Positions 31,701 through 41,212 of a stretch of 64,000 nucleotides of DNA are shown one piece after another. Positions within the stretch are counted from its first letter, which is position 1. Each line of letters opens with the position of its first letter. Under the pieces are notes generated by a model. The model did no database searches, was not told the origin of the DNA, and saw nothing but the letters and a program-made list of their open reading frames with translations. The translations under genes and the position numbers were made by a program. Origin of the DNA: Prevotella multiformis DSM 16608 (lineage in GTDB: Bacteria > Bacteroidota > Bacteroidia > Bacteroidales > Bacteroidaceae); assembly GCF_000191065.1 (NCBI RefSeq), contig NZ_GL872282.1, forward strand, positions 1,078,466 to 1,142,465, given 5' to 3'.

Positions 31701-32555
31701 GAGAATGCCGGCGGGCTGAGGGTGACCTTCTCGATTCCTGTCGGCGAGGCCGGGTACGGACTGTCGGGCGACGGAAGTCGTACCGGCGATGCGGACGGAC
31801 GGCCGACGGTGCTTGTCGTGGATGACAACCATGACATGGTGGACTTCCTGAAGTCTGCCCTGAACGAGAACTACAGGGCGATGGTGGCTTACAGCGGTGA
31901 GGAAGCGATGGAACACGTGGCGGCGACAGTCCCCGACATCATCATCACCGACCAGATGATGCCCGGCATGGACGGGACGGAACTGTGCAGGCGGCTGCGG
32001 CATAACCATGCGACAGCAGACACGCCCATCATCATGCTGACGGCAAAAGATGACCAGACGACAGAACTGAAGAGCATTTCGTGCGGTGCCGACGTGTTCA
32101 TTCCCAAGCCTTTCAATCTGCAGAAACTCCAGCTGCACATGGTACAGCTGCTCAGGCGGAAGGCTTCGATAGTCAAGAGTGCCCATATCGTTTCTATCGC
32201 GGAAGAGGGACAGGGGAGAATTGAAACGGTGAATGATGACGAGCGTTTGATGACCGAAATCATGAAGGCCATCAACAGCAATATGTCGTCGGAAGAATTC
32301 AATGTAAGCAGACTGTGCGAGCTGATCGGAATCGAACAGAAGCAGCTTTACCGGAAGATGAAGTTGCTTACAGGGCAGACACCTGTCAGTTTCATACGTG
32401 AACAGCGGCTGAAGCGGGCTGCCATGCTGCTTGGACAGGGGCAGCTTACGGTTTCCGAGGTGATGTATCAGGTGGGCTTCAGCAGTCTGTCGTATTTCAA
32501 CAAATGTTTTACCGGGATGTACAAGGTGTCTCCAAAGGAATACAAAGGCAGCTGA
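28776..32555 (+). CDS. Hybrid two-component system regulator (HTCS)
   Basis: 1,259 residues. Signal sequence; a periplasmic two-bladed Reg_prop propeller sensor (about 35-640, repeats such as VEQVWQDRQGMVWLITRQG and NIWISTDHG); a Y_Y_Y domain; one membrane helix (about 727-750, WWAWLLYLLSSSSLVYAVF). Then HisKA with His782 (MSHEVKTPLSLI), HATPase (NAAKYVDD, DNGPGVP, GTGLGLAVARKY), a receiver with Asp1059 (IIITDQMMPG) and an AraC-type DNA-binding domain (about 1170-1259). Such proteins sense an oligosaccharide in the periplasm and activate the neighbouring susCD locus directly. Here the target is most likely the galactan operon just upstream. Confidence 0.95.
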   Translation: MTKMFGHLRRRILSLLLLLSGAACMASGSAHFARFFNVSLPYAANEVEQVWQDRQGMVWLITRQGVFTYDGYSTRKITGGSFWTAAALNRDILILGGDDGLRFLDIRSERLCNPLGNVPQTGEVRVVVMSGGVLYAGTKSNGLFSFDTRRRLWQRYMVPGGKDNIIYAIRPVGNGVYIGHLKGLSFMDGRGNIRDTGIHDNVYSIDIDRRRRCLWVGTEHGLLHRSLVDGKTARALSGSTYNHPLVLPDGNLLVASEYGMLVFNPESGSRRTVSHDVSSPLYSLPSNRINSFFRDRLGNIWISTDHGAAFARQADPFEYTRIVDMIRSNEGNTFTNVLETADGEKWLGGENGILHVTRRGCRWFRVGSGLKKNMIRHIYEDRDHDIWIATDASIARYDRQADRFDYFTLTGSDGRNSDWAYALYEDDRRRLWVATYMGGLYVVDKKALLRSGGTYRMLRSPFGKDAELVSTAYRLVPDGSGHLWTYTGKGLVSIDTRSFRVSLRRKMFLDGMTVARGSVWIDVQGRLYRYEMASGRYTDTGFSVDDGMIYAFVNENARVWMSTSEGLFYIDLHDNTVHSSGKPEYRFTAGTYVGADRSICWGGQDVVARQRISDGRNSRDVDVYVTGISVDGRAVGGIVPRFATDIRLGGRKNISIFLSTYDYGNGSSEVLWYRLGDGSRWMPLAAGTNSIALPALPGGACELYVSAGPRSGSVRKYTLWVPYPWYRQWWAWLLYLLSSSSLVYAVFSFYRRRAQQELRERERENAIALTEQKMDFFVEMSHEVKTPLSLIIAPLEKLLSETTNARFRGKLRSIHGNAMRLSDIINRILDFKRMEVEGDDRILDSHVDFVSLVGNCVREFSDRARDRQVSLSFHSSVETLWMDVDIVKIQSVVRNLLSNAAKYVDDRTGRITVSVGTGQGCATVSVADNGPGVPAGELRRIFYKYYKGDSQHDGTGLGLAVARKYVELHGGTIAAENAGGLRVTFSIPVGEAGYGLSGDGSRTGDADGRPTVLVVDDNHDMVDFLKSALNENYRAMVAYSGEEAMEHVAATVPDIIITDQMMPGMDGTELCRRLRHNHATADTPIIMLTAKDDQTTELKSISCGADVFIPKPFNLQKLQLHMVQLLRRKASIVKSAHIVSIAEEGQGRIETVNDDERLMTEIMKAINSNMSSEEFNVSRLCELIGIEQKQLYRKMKLLTGQTPVSFIREQRLKRAAMLLGQGQLTVSEVMYQVGFSSLSYFNKCFTGMYKVSPKEYKGS

Positions 32556-32591
32556 CGGCTTCGGCATCGGCGGGGAAGGGGGATTGATAAA

Positions 32592-32637
32592 AGGGAATGA
32601 AGGGACGTGCTTTGCAGCAGTCGCCCCTTCATTCCCT
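32592..32637. terminator. Bidirectional terminator between HTCS and folC
   Basis: A 16-base arm at 32592-32607 pairs with 32622-32637 with one mismatch over a 14-base loop. A T/C-rich tract follows on the plus strand. It lies 37 bases after the HTCS stop, between convergent genes. Confidence 0.6.
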
Positions 32638-32735
32638 CTGTGTGTCTTTGTCTCTTTTTGCTTTTCTTATGTCTCTTTGCTTCCCTTGTGTGTCTTTGTC
32701 CTTTTGTGTGCTTCGTTGGACTTATGTTTGCTTTG
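32638..32735. repeat. Degenerate pyrimidine-rich tract with GTGTCTTTGTC repeats
   Basis: About 100 bases composed mostly of T, C and G with no A-rich stretches. The 11-mer GTGTCTTTGTC occurs twice, about 50 bases apart, with intervening variants (CTTTTTGC, GTCTCTTTGC). It lies between convergent genes after a hairpin. Function unknown. Confidence 0.5.
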
Positions 32736-32763
32736 AGAGCCTGTACCGAAGGCTGCCCGGAGG

Positions 32764-34050
32764 TCATCTGATGGCTGCCAGAAGGTCGGCCACTACATAG
32801 CTGGAACCTCCGACGAAGATGAAATCGTCCTTGTCGGCAGCATGAAGGGCGGCACGGTAGGCTTCCGGAACGGTAGGGAAGGTCTCTCCGTGCAGGCCGT
32901 AGCCGGCAGCTGTGGCGGCGACTTTCTCTGCCGGGAAGGCACGTCGGGTGGAGGGCTGTGTCCAGTAGTAGGCGGCATCGTCGGGCAGCATGGACATGAC
33001 AGCGTGCAGGTCCTTGTCGTCTACCATGCCGAAGACGATGCGCCTGCAGCGGCAGGGCTGGTGACGGATCTGCCGGGAGAGGTACTGCCAGCCTCCGGCA
33101 TTGTGCCCTGTGTCGCAGATGACCAGCGGACGGTCCTGCAGTTTCTGCCATCTCCCCATCAGGCCTGTAGCCTCGCAGACATCGGCGAAGCCTCGGGCGA
33201 TGCTGTCGGTATTTCTGATCACGCCTTTATTATACAGGAGCATGGCGGCTGTCAGCACCGTGTTGGCATTCTTCTCCTGATAACTGCCGCCCAGTTCGCC
33301 GGTGATGTCGCCGAAGAAGCGTGTCCGGTAAGCGATGCCGCCGGTAGGGAGTGCGTGTGATGCGCATACGGCCGGAATGTCTTCCGCAAAGACGATGAGT
33401 GCGTCCATCTTCTGTGCCTTTGCCTGGAATACCGCCTTTGTCTCGGGTACGGCCTCGCCGATGATGACGGGTACGCCCTGTTTGATGATGCCTGCTTTCT
33501 CGCCGGCAATCGCTGCCAGGGTATTACCGAGGAACTGTGTGTGGTCGAGTGAGATGTTGGTGATGATGGACAGGACGGGGGTGATGATGTTCGTGCAGTC
33601 CAGCCTGCCGCCCAGACCTACTTCGATGACGGCGATGTCTACCTTCTGTTCAGCAAAGTATTTGAATGCCAGTGCTGTCGTCAGCTCAAAGAAAGACGGA
33701 TGGAGCGGTTCGAAGAAGCGACGCTCCTGTTCGACGAAATCTATGACTTCCTGTTCCGGAATCATCTGTTCGTTGACCCTGATGCGCTCTCGGAAGTCAA
33801 CAAGATGCGGACTGGTGTAGAGTCCTACTTTGTAGCCTTCGGCCTGGAGAATGGCGGCCAGTGTGTGCGAACAGGAGCCTTTGCCGTTGGTTCCGGCAAC
33901 ATGGATGGACAGGAAACGGGTGTGAGGATGGCCGAAGTGTTCGTCCAGAGCCTTTGTCGTACCCAGTCCTTCTTTATAGGCGGAAGCACCGATGTGCTCG
34001 AAGACGGGGGTGCTGGCAAACAGGTATTTTACAGTTTCTTGGTATGTCAT
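32764..34050 (-). CDS. folC: Bifunctional folylpolyglutamate synthase / dihydrofolate synthase
   Basis: 428 residues from the ATG at 34050 (MTYQETVKYLFAS). An open frame continues upstream but encodes only the repeat tract, so the shorter start is preferred. ATP-binding loop VAGTNGKGS, the FVEQERRFFE omega-loop region, SLDHTQFLG, and EVGLGGRLDCTN are hallmark Mur-ligase/FolC motifs. It adds glutamate to folates and makes dihydrofolate from dihydropteroate. The promoter is not evident; it follows dnaJ on the same strand with a 109-base gap filled by a tandem repeat. Confidence 0.92.
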   Translation of the reverse strand: MTYQETVKYLFASTPVFEHIGASAYKEGLGTTKALDEHFGHPHTRFLSIHVAGTNGKGSCSHTLAAILQAEGYKVGLYTSPHLVDFRERIRVNEQMIPEQEVIDFVEQERRFFEPLHPSFFELTTALAFKYFAEQKVDIAVIEVGLGGRLDCTNIITPVLSIITNISLDHTQFLGNTLAAIAGEKAGIIKQGVPVIIGEAVPETKAVFQAKAQKMDALIVFAEDIPAVCASHALPTGGIAYRTRFFGDITGELGGSYQEKNANTVLTAAMLLYNKGVIRNTDSIARGFADVCEATGLMGRWQKLQDRPLVICDTGHNAGGWQYLSRQIRHQPCRCRRIVFGMVDDKDLHAVMSMLPDDAAYYWTQPSTRRAFPAEKVAATAAGYGLHGETFPTVPEAYRAALHAADKDDFIFVGGSSYVVADLLAAIR

Positions 34051-34069
34051 GGGATGGGTGGGGTAGGAG

Positions 34070-34158
34070 GGGATGGGCGGTGATAAGCGGTGATGGCTGG
34101 TGATAAGCGATGATGGCTGTGATAAGCGATGATGGGCTGTGATAAGCGGTGATAAGCG
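34070..34158. repeat. 20-bp minisatellite between dnaJ and folC
   Basis: Units of about 19-21 bases alternate GTGATAAGCG and GATGGCTG blocks (for example GGTGATAAGCGGTGATGGCT, then GGTGATAAGCGATGATGGCT), four to five times with small length changes. The frame upstream of folC is open through the whole array on the minus strand. Copy number might vary between strains. Confidence 0.75.
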
Positions 34159-34159
34159 T

Positions 34160-35302
34160 CTATGAGAACAGTTTACGGAAGTTCTCGAAGATGGAGTGCT
34201 TGGTCGTGGTGTCGCCTTTGAAGTTTTCGCTCTCACGCAGCCTCTCGATGGCTTTCCGCTCTTCTTTGTTCAGTTCCTTCGGGACATACACGCTGATGTG
34301 GACGATCAGATCGCCTGTGCCGATTCCATAGCCTTGGACGGCGGGCAGTCCCTTGCCGCGCAGGCGGAGCGTCTTGCCCGGCTGCGTGCCCGGTTCGATC
34401 TTGATCTTCACGCTGCTCCCGTCAATGGTCGGGATGTCAGCCTGTCCGCCCAGTACCGCCGTCGGGAAATCGAGCAGGAGATTGTAGACGACATTCTGTC
34501 CGTCGCGGATGAAGGTATCGTCGGGCTCTTCCTCTATGTACACTTGGATATCTCCCGTCACACCGTTGTGTCTTCCGGCGTTGCCCTTGCCCGGGACATT
34601 GACGACCATACCCTCGGCTACGCCTGCCGGGATGTTGATTTCAACGACTTCTTCGCCTTTGACGATGCCTTCTCCATGGCAGTGGCTGCACTTGTTCTTG
34701 ATAACGGTTCCCTCGCCGCCGCAGACATGGCAGACGGTCTGGGTCTGCATCATGCCGAAGATGCTCTGCTGGGTGCGGATTTCCACGCCCGTCCCATGAC
34801 AGTTCGGGCAGGTCTCGCTACCGCTGCCGGCCTCTGCTCCAGAGCCGTGGCAGTGGTCGCAGGTAACATCCTTGCGCACCTTGAACTTCTTGGTGACACC
34901 TGTCGCTACCTCTTGCAGGGATAGCCGGACCTTCAGACGCAGGTCCGTACCCCGGTATCTCTGTGCCTGATGTCCGCCTCTGCCGCGCCCGCCGAAGATG
35001 TCGCCGAACATGGAGAAGATGTCGTCCATGGAGAATCCGCCGGCTGCACCGAACGGACTGCCGCCGCCAAATCCGCCGCCCGGTGCATCGAAACCGAACT
35101 GGTCGTACATCTGGCGTTTCTGCGGGTCATGCAGCACATCGTATGCTTCGGCGGCTTCCTTGAACTTTGCCTCTGCCTCCGTATCACCCGGATTGCGGTC
35201 GGGATGATACTTGATGGCAAGTTTCCTGTATGCTTTCTTTATCTCGTCTTCTGAGGCGCTCTTGCTGACACCCAGCACCTCGTAGTAGTCTCTTTTTGCC
35301 AT
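34160..35302 (-). CDS. dnaJ: Chaperone DnaJ (Hsp40)
   Basis: 380 residues with all type I parts: J domain with HPD (33-35), a Gly/Phe-rich linker, four CxxCxGxG zinc repeats ([32 protein letters not shown]) and the C-terminal substrate-binding domain. It delivers clients to DnaK and stimulates its ATPase. grpE lies 149 bases upstream on the same strand; dnaK is not in the window. Confidence 0.97.
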   Translation of the reverse strand: MAKRDYYEVLGVSKSASEDEIKKAYRKLAIKYHPDRNPGDTEAEAKFKEAAEAYDVLHDPQKRQMYDQFGFDAPGGGFGGGSPFGAAGGFSMDDIFSMFGDIFGGRGRGGHQAQRYRGTDLRLKVRLSLQEVATGVTKKFKVRKDVTCDHCHGSGAEAGSGSETCPNCHGTGVEIRTQQSIFGMMQTQTVCHVCGGEGTVIKNKCSHCHGEGIVKGEEVVEINIPAGVAEGMVVNVPGKGNAGRHNGVTGDIQVYIEEEPDDTFIRDGQNVVYNLLLDFPTAVLGGQADIPTIDGSSVKIKIEPGTQPGKTLRLRGKGLPAVQGYGIGTGDLIVHISVYVPKELNKEERKAIERLRESENFKGDTTTKHSIFENFRKLFS

Positions 35303-35451
35303 TCTTCTTTATGGAATTTAAGGAGGCAGGGAGAGCTGCAAAGGGGAAGGCGGCCGCCCCGACCCTTATGTCCGGAGTGCCGAGGGGACAGCCCCCGCAT
35401 GAGTGGGATTTCCTTCAGCGCCTCTTCGTCTCTTTCTGTCTCCTTCCGATA

Positions 35452-36018
35452 TTATTGTCCGACGGCCACTTTCGCATGGCGGATGACCTTGTCGTTGAGC
35501 GTGTAACCCGTCTGTACGCAGTCGATCACCTTGCCTTTCTTTTCGTCGCCCATGCCCGGAACCATTGCGATGGCCTCATGGTAGTCGACGTTGAAGTCGG
35601 CGTTGTCGGTTTCGATCTTCTTTACGCCTAACGTTTCCAGCACCTTGATGAACTTCTTGAATATCAGTTCAAAGCCCTCCTTGATGGCCTGCGGGTCTTC
35701 CGTCTTGTCAGCAAGTGCGCGTTCGAAATCGTCAAGAACGGGCAGGACTGCCGAGACGGTCTTCTCGCTTCCGTTGAGGATAAGCTCCGACTTCTCCTTC
35801 AGCGTGCGTTTTTTGTAGTTGTCGAATTCAGCCGCCAGACGGATGTACTTGTCTTTCCACTGGTCGGCTTCCTGCCGTGCAGCCGTTGCAGGGTCGGTCT
35901 CCTGTTCTTCCGGCACAGGCTGCTCTTCCTGCGTCTCAGCTTCGTTCGCGGCGGTATTCTGGCTGTTCTGTTCCAGCTCTTCGCCATCCACGTTTATCTT
36001 TCTCTTGTTCTTACTCAT
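35452..36018 (-). CDS. grpE: Nucleotide exchange factor GrpE
   Basis: 188 residues. An acidic, Glu-rich N-terminus is followed by the long dimer helix (QEADQWKDKYIRLAAEFDNYKKR pattern) and the beta-domain motif (PGMGDEKKGKVIDCVQTGYTLNDKVIRHAKVAVGQ region). It releases ADP from DnaK. It forms a probable heat-shock operon with dnaJ. I do not see a clear consensus promoter immediately upstream, which may reflect a stress-specific one. Confidence 0.95.
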   Translation of the reverse strand: MSKNKRKINVDGEELEQNSQNTAANEAETQEEQPVPEEQETDPATAARQEADQWKDKYIRLAAEFDNYKKRTLKEKSELILNGSEKTVSAVLPVLDDFERALADKTEDPQAIKEGFELIFKKFIKVLETLGVKKIETDNADFNVDYHEAIAMVPGMGDEKKGKVIDCVQTGYTLNDKVIRHAKVAVGQ

Positions 36019-36218
36019 GTCTAAATTCTATTTCTCATAAGTATGTATTGCAAATTGTATGCCATCTTTGACGTTCTCAAGACCGGTTCTGCCGACCGCC
36101 TCTGACGGCTTCAGCCTTCCCGGCCGGCCGGGGATGCCGCATGAAAGCAGGAAGACACCGGCGGGCCAGCCCTGCCTCATGGCTCCGGCATGCCTGTATG
36201 GAATCCCCGGATTCTGCC

Positions 36219-37841
<1,623 letters not shown>

Positions 37842-37871
37842 CTAATACCTTATTATATCGTAATTTGACTG

Positions 37872-37903
37872 CAAAGGTACTACTTTTATTTTATTTCCCC
37901 AAA
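37872..37903 (-). promoter_or_regulatory. Promoter of the ABC-F gene
   Basis: On the minus strand TTTG (37900-37903) and TACCTTTG (37872-37879) are 20 bases apart. The leader would be about 30 bases. Confidence 0.75.
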
Positions 37904-38091
37904 AATCCTCCGTGCTACTACCGGCGTTGTGTGGCCAGCTGTTCTGTGCGTGGGGGCATCTGTCCTTCCTGTGTGTGACGGAGCGGCAACTCCCCGGCAA
38001 GGCCTGATTACAAGAGTGTGCTTTTCGGGCAGGGGTGTTGATAGGCCATGGGTGAATGACAGATGGATGGCTCACCCTGATGGAGAAGTGC

Positions 38092-38886
38092 TTATGGTTT
38101 CAGCCATACGCTTTGCGGCTTCACGATCAACCGGGCATTGTTATACGCCATTTTCAGTGTGAGACAGGTGCGGGCGGTATAAGTATCATCGCTGATTTTA
38201 TGGATGACCAATGCCAAATCAGGATTGGGAGACCCTGGCGTAAGGTTCAGGGGTAACAATAGCTGGATACGGTTGTTGTAAAATTGAGGGACAGCCAGTT
38301 TGTAGTTGGTTTTTACTCTTTTCTTCACTTCTTCTATGGCTCCATCCAGTCTACGGCGTATTTCTCCCGAATCCAGAGATTGGATGTGGATGGGGAATCG
38401 TGTCAGGTTGTCTTCAATGATATGGTCAAGTTGTGGAATAAGTTGACATCGTGGATTGAAAATCAGATCCTCGGGTTTCTGAAAGAAGTCGGCAATGTCC
38501 GGGTGTCTGCTTGGAAATGTTTTTAGCAGTTGGATGTCACTTTCTTTTAGGAAAGCCTTGAAACAATATTGGGGATTGTCCTTTCCTTTCCGAGGTTTGC
38601 GGTATTCCTCAAAGAAAGCGAATATAGGCTCCAGATTCTTGGTTACCAATCCCGTATTGAAACAAGCGTGAGAGTTGTTGCTTGTGTATGCCACCTTGTT
38701 CTCTGCTTTGAGCTTTCTGAAAATATGTTCCAGATAACTCTTCAAAATTGAATAATGTTTTTCGTTTGCATCCGAGAATTCCCAAGCTTCAGGGTCTGCA
38801 AGATTCTCGGCCAGGAACTCAATGGCTTTGTCATAGTTGGGGAAGTAGGCAAACTTAAAAAGTGCCGATTCAAAAGTCTTTTTCAT
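38092..38886 (-). CDS. DUF3825-type protein
   Basis: 264 residues, no signal peptide or membrane helix. The N-terminal half has NTGL (in ACFNTGLVTKNLEPIFAFF); the C-terminal part has ipQFYNNRIQLLLPLNL, DLALVIHKISDDTYTARTCLTLKMAY and NARLIVKP...WL. I recognise this as the DUF3825 pattern, a domain of unknown function. The base composition is clearly more AT-rich than all neighbours and codon use differs, which suggests recent acquisition. It has its own promoter and a terminator-like hairpin in the leader. No partner gene is adjacent; the long repeat lies just upstream. Function unknown. Confidence 0.75.
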   Translation of the reverse strand: MKKTFESALFKFAYFPNYDKAIEFLAENLADPEAWEFSDANEKHYSILKSYLEHIFRKLKAENKVAYTSNNSHACFNTGLVTKNLEPIFAFFEEYRKPRKGKDNPQYCFKAFLKESDIQLLKTFPSRHPDIADFFQKPEDLIFNPRCQLIPQLDHIIEDNLTRFPIHIQSLDSGEIRRRLDGAIEEVKKRVKTNYKLAVPQFYNNRIQLLLPLNLTPGSPNPDLALVIHKISDDTYTARTCLTLKMAYNNARLIVKPQSVWLKP

Positions 38887-38910
38887 GTGTGTAATGAATC
38901 TAATGTTAAT

Positions 38911-38944
38911 AAAAAAGGATTCTCAAAAAATCTGATGAGAATCC
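38911..38944 (-). terminator. Terminator-like hairpin inside the DUF3825 leader (possible attenuator)
   Basis: On the minus strand GGATTCTCA pairs perfectly with TGAGAATCC around a 10-base loop, followed at once by TTTTTT. It lies about 30 bases before the DUF3825 ATG and about 60 bases after the predicted transcription start, so it could end transcription before the gene. Confidence 0.65.
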
Positions 38945-39011
38945 CTATTGTCTAACTTAAATTTATCTAAAATGGTTGTGGATAGACCCACACGTCATTA
39001 TGTTTATGCCG

Positions 39012-39043
39012 CAAAGATAAGCATTTTCTTGTTCAGTTCCAAA
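39012..39043 (-). promoter_or_regulatory. Promoter of the DUF3825 transcript
   Basis: TTTG (39040-39043) and TATCTTTG (39012-39019) on the minus strand with a 20-base spacer. Predicted start near 39005, giving a leader of about 120 bases that contains the hairpin at 38911-38944. Confidence 0.7.
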
Positions 39044-39060
39044 TTTTCCCCCTGTTTTTT

Positions 39061-39658
39061 GTTCTTCCGTTAAATCCATAGATTGGAAACAGAATAAAGG
39101 CTAATGCACTTGCAGGATATGACCGTCCGAAATCGGATGGCTTCACAAAGGAGGATAGACTGCAAGATAAGATGCAGAAAAGGGGAACAGATACGAGGTC
39201 TGTCCATCAGCAGGTCTTTCTGTCTTCTACAGACAACTTATTCCCCATCATCGGTATTTGTAAACAGTTTTCATGTAACGCAAAGCGACACATGCCCTTT
39301 TAGCCTCTAAAAGATGCCTGATTGACTTGCAACAGGTGCTCTTTCAGAGCATTACCAACGCCCTTTTGAAGTCCAATCAGGCACCTTTTAAAAACGGCTT
39401 GATAACCTGTTGGCTTTCTGCTGGTTGCAAACTTGATTTTTTGTATGTATTTTTATATTTGCAGATGATTTGTCTGCAATTATGTAATGGTTTTTCAAAA
39501 CCTTGTCTGTATTTTCAACCTATTAAGTTGAAAGGCTTTTGTATCGGAGGGGGCTGATAGAATGGACAGCTGACCGTCTTGGCTCTATTTTGTTGAATGA
39601 ACCACCTCGGATTTTCCGTAAGGCTCTACGAAAAGCATCCGCACATTTAACGGAAGAA
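39061..39658. repeat. ~600-bp non-coding interspersed repeat, copy 1
   Basis: Aligns along its whole length with 62932-63533 on the same strand: matching blocks include ATAGATTGG, AGGAGGAT, AAGATAAGATGCAG, CCATCAGC, ACAGACAACTT, CGCCCTTTTGAAGTCCAATC, TTTTCAAAA and AGGCTTTTGTATCGGA. No conserved reading frame survives in both copies. The middle (about 39313-39395) can fold as a long hairpin, GCCTGATTG pairing with CAATCAGGC. Its right edge coincides with the stop codon of the leftward GAF gene. Confidence 0.85.
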
Positions 39659-40135
39659 CCGGAAAAGGGACTCTGTCTCCTTCATCAGCAGGCCGACAAT
39701 GTGCTCCAGCTCTTCTTTGTCCGTCTCGTTGAAGTCGCCGGGGCGGGTACTGTCGATGTCGAGCACTCCACGGAAGGTATGTGCGGAATCGTACATCGGG
39801 ATGACGATCTCGCTGCGTGAGAGGCTGCTGCAGGCGATGTGTCCGGGGAAGTCGTCTACGTCGGGGACGATGAGCGTGTGTCCTTCCTCCCATGCCTTGC
39901 CGCAGACTCCCTTTCCGTAAGGGATGGTATAGCAGGCGACGGATCCCTGGAAGGGACCCAGCCGGAGCCGGTCTTTGTCCTGCTGCAGGTAGAAGCCAGC
40001 CCAGAAGAACCGTTCCGGGAAGGTGTCGTGCAGGGCCGCTGACACGTTGGCCAAGATGCCCACGAGGTTTTTCTCGCCTTTGATAAGTGCGGCAATCTGC
40101 GGTATCAGCTGTTCGTATTGTTCTTTTCGGGTCAT
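39647..40135 (-). CDS. Free methionine-(R)-sulfoxide reductase (GAF domain)
   Basis: 162 residues from ATG 40135 (MTRKEQYEQL); an ATG at 40162 would add nine residues. A single GAF domain carries the fRMsr signature: FWAGFYL, GPFQGSVACYTIPYGKGVCGKAW with two cysteines, and HIACSSLSRSEIVIP with the third. Reduces free Met-R-sulfoxide using the Cys trio and thioredoxin. It stands alone; the repeat ends exactly at its stop codon, so the last residues (FRFFR) fall at the repeat boundary. Confidence 0.88.
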   Translation of the reverse strand: MTRKEQYEQLIPQIAALIKGEKNLVGILANVSAALHDTFPERFFWAGFYLQQDKDRLRLGPFQGSVACYTIPYGKGVCGKAWEEGHTLIVPDVDDFPGHIACSSLSRSEIVIPMYDSAHTFRGVLDIDSTRPGDFNETDKEELEHIVGLLMKETESLFRFFR

Positions 40136-40261
40136 GGGTTCCGGGGGGAGTAAAGGATTCATCGAGGATTAAAGGAGCCGGTCCGGCGGAGGGGAAGGGA
40201 CAAGCCGAAAGTGGAGGGGGGAGGGGAGGCGGAGGATAGGTGGCGGCTCAGGAGCATCTGT

Positions 40262-41134
40262 CTACGAGGCATCTGGCTTTGCCTCCTTTGATTCCTTCAA
40301 CCCCTGAGACCTCTCCCGGCTTTCTCCATTTCCGGCGGAAATGAGTTTCAGCTGTTCGTCAACTTTGTTCGTGAGTTCTACGAACTGTGGGATGGACAGC
40401 TGTTCGGGGCGTTTCGTCATGATGTCCTGTGCATAGAAGCTGTCGGCCGGTTTCCCGGTATTGAACAGCTGTCGCAGACTGACACGCAGCATCTTCCGCC
40501 GTTGGTTGAAGACGGCCTTTACCAGCCGTTTGAACAGCTGCCCGTCACAGCCTAAGTCGGTCACGCCGTTCCGTGTCATGCGGATGACGGCGCTCTTCAC
40601 CTTTGGCGGCGGGTTGAATACGTTTTCATCCACGGTGAAGAGATACTCCACATCATACCACGCCTGCATCAGGACGGACAGTATTCCGTATGCTTTCGAT
40701 CCCGGCCCGGCGGCCATGCGGAGCGCCACCTCCCGCTGGATCATGCCTGTGCAGCAGGGGATGAGATCCTTGTAGTCGAGCATCTTGAAGAAGATCTGCG
40801 AGGAGATGTCGTAGGGGTAGTTGCCCGTAAGGACGAACTGCCTGCCGTCGAACACCTGCGAGAGGTCCATTCGGAGGAAGTCTTCACCGAGAATATGCTC
40901 ATGCAGCGTGGGGAATTTCTCGTAGAGGTAGGCGACACTTTCCGCATCGATTTCCACCGCCTTCACTTCCCGGGGCTTCCCCACGAGATACTGCGTGAGG
41001 ACGCCCATGCCCGGTCCGATTTCCAGAATGGGGATGTCGGGACAGGCATCGACGGTGTCGGCGATCCGGCGGGCGATGCTTAAATCGACAAGGAAGTGCT
41101 GACCCAGATTCTTCTTTGGCTTGACTGATTTCAT
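40262..41134 (-). CDS. ksgA: 16S rRNA dimethyladenosine transferase KsgA/RsmA
   Basis: 290 residues. SAM-binding motif EIGPGMGVLTQYL, acidic loop VKAVEID, and catalytic NYPYDIS (the family is usually N-L-P-Y-N/D-I-S). It dimethylates two adjacent adenosines near the 3' end of 16S rRNA during 30S assembly. A Lys/Glu-rich tail of about 25 residues extends past the usual end. It is divergent from the membrane protein gene starting at 41213, sharing a 78-base promoter region. Confidence 0.95.
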   Translation of the reverse strand: MKSVKPKKNLGQHFLVDLSIARRIADTVDACPDIPILEIGPGMGVLTQYLVGKPREVKAVEIDAESVAYLYEKFPTLHEHILGEDFLRMDLSQVFDGRQFVLTGNYPYDISSQIFFKMLDYKDLIPCCTGMIQREVALRMAAGPGSKAYGILSVLMQAWYDVEYLFTVDENVFNPPPKVKSAVIRMTRNGVTDLGCDGQLFKRLVKAVFNQRRKMLRVSLRQLFNTGKPADSFYAQDIMTKRPEQLSIPQFVELTNKVDEQLKLISAGNGESRERSQGLKESKEAKPDAS

Positions 41135-41154
41135 AATTTTTCTTTATTCGCCTA

Positions 41155-41162
41155 CAAAGATA
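41155..41162 (-). promoter_or_regulatory. Probable -7 box of ksgA
   Basis: Reads TATCTTTG on the minus strand, 21 bases before the ksgA ATG. No perfect -33 partner. Confidence 0.5.
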
Positions 41163-41172
41163 TACATTTTAT

Positions 41173-41203
41173 TTTGCATTTAAAAGCATTTTCCTTATCT
41201 TTG
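41173..41203 (+). promoter_or_regulatory. Promoter giving an almost leaderless transcript
   Basis: TTTG (41173-41176) and TATCTTTG (41196-41203) are 19 bases apart. With start sites usually about seven bases past the -7 box, the transcript would begin at about 41210, only a few bases before the ATG at 41213. Confidence 0.65.
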
Positions 41204-41212
41204 CTCCATTAT

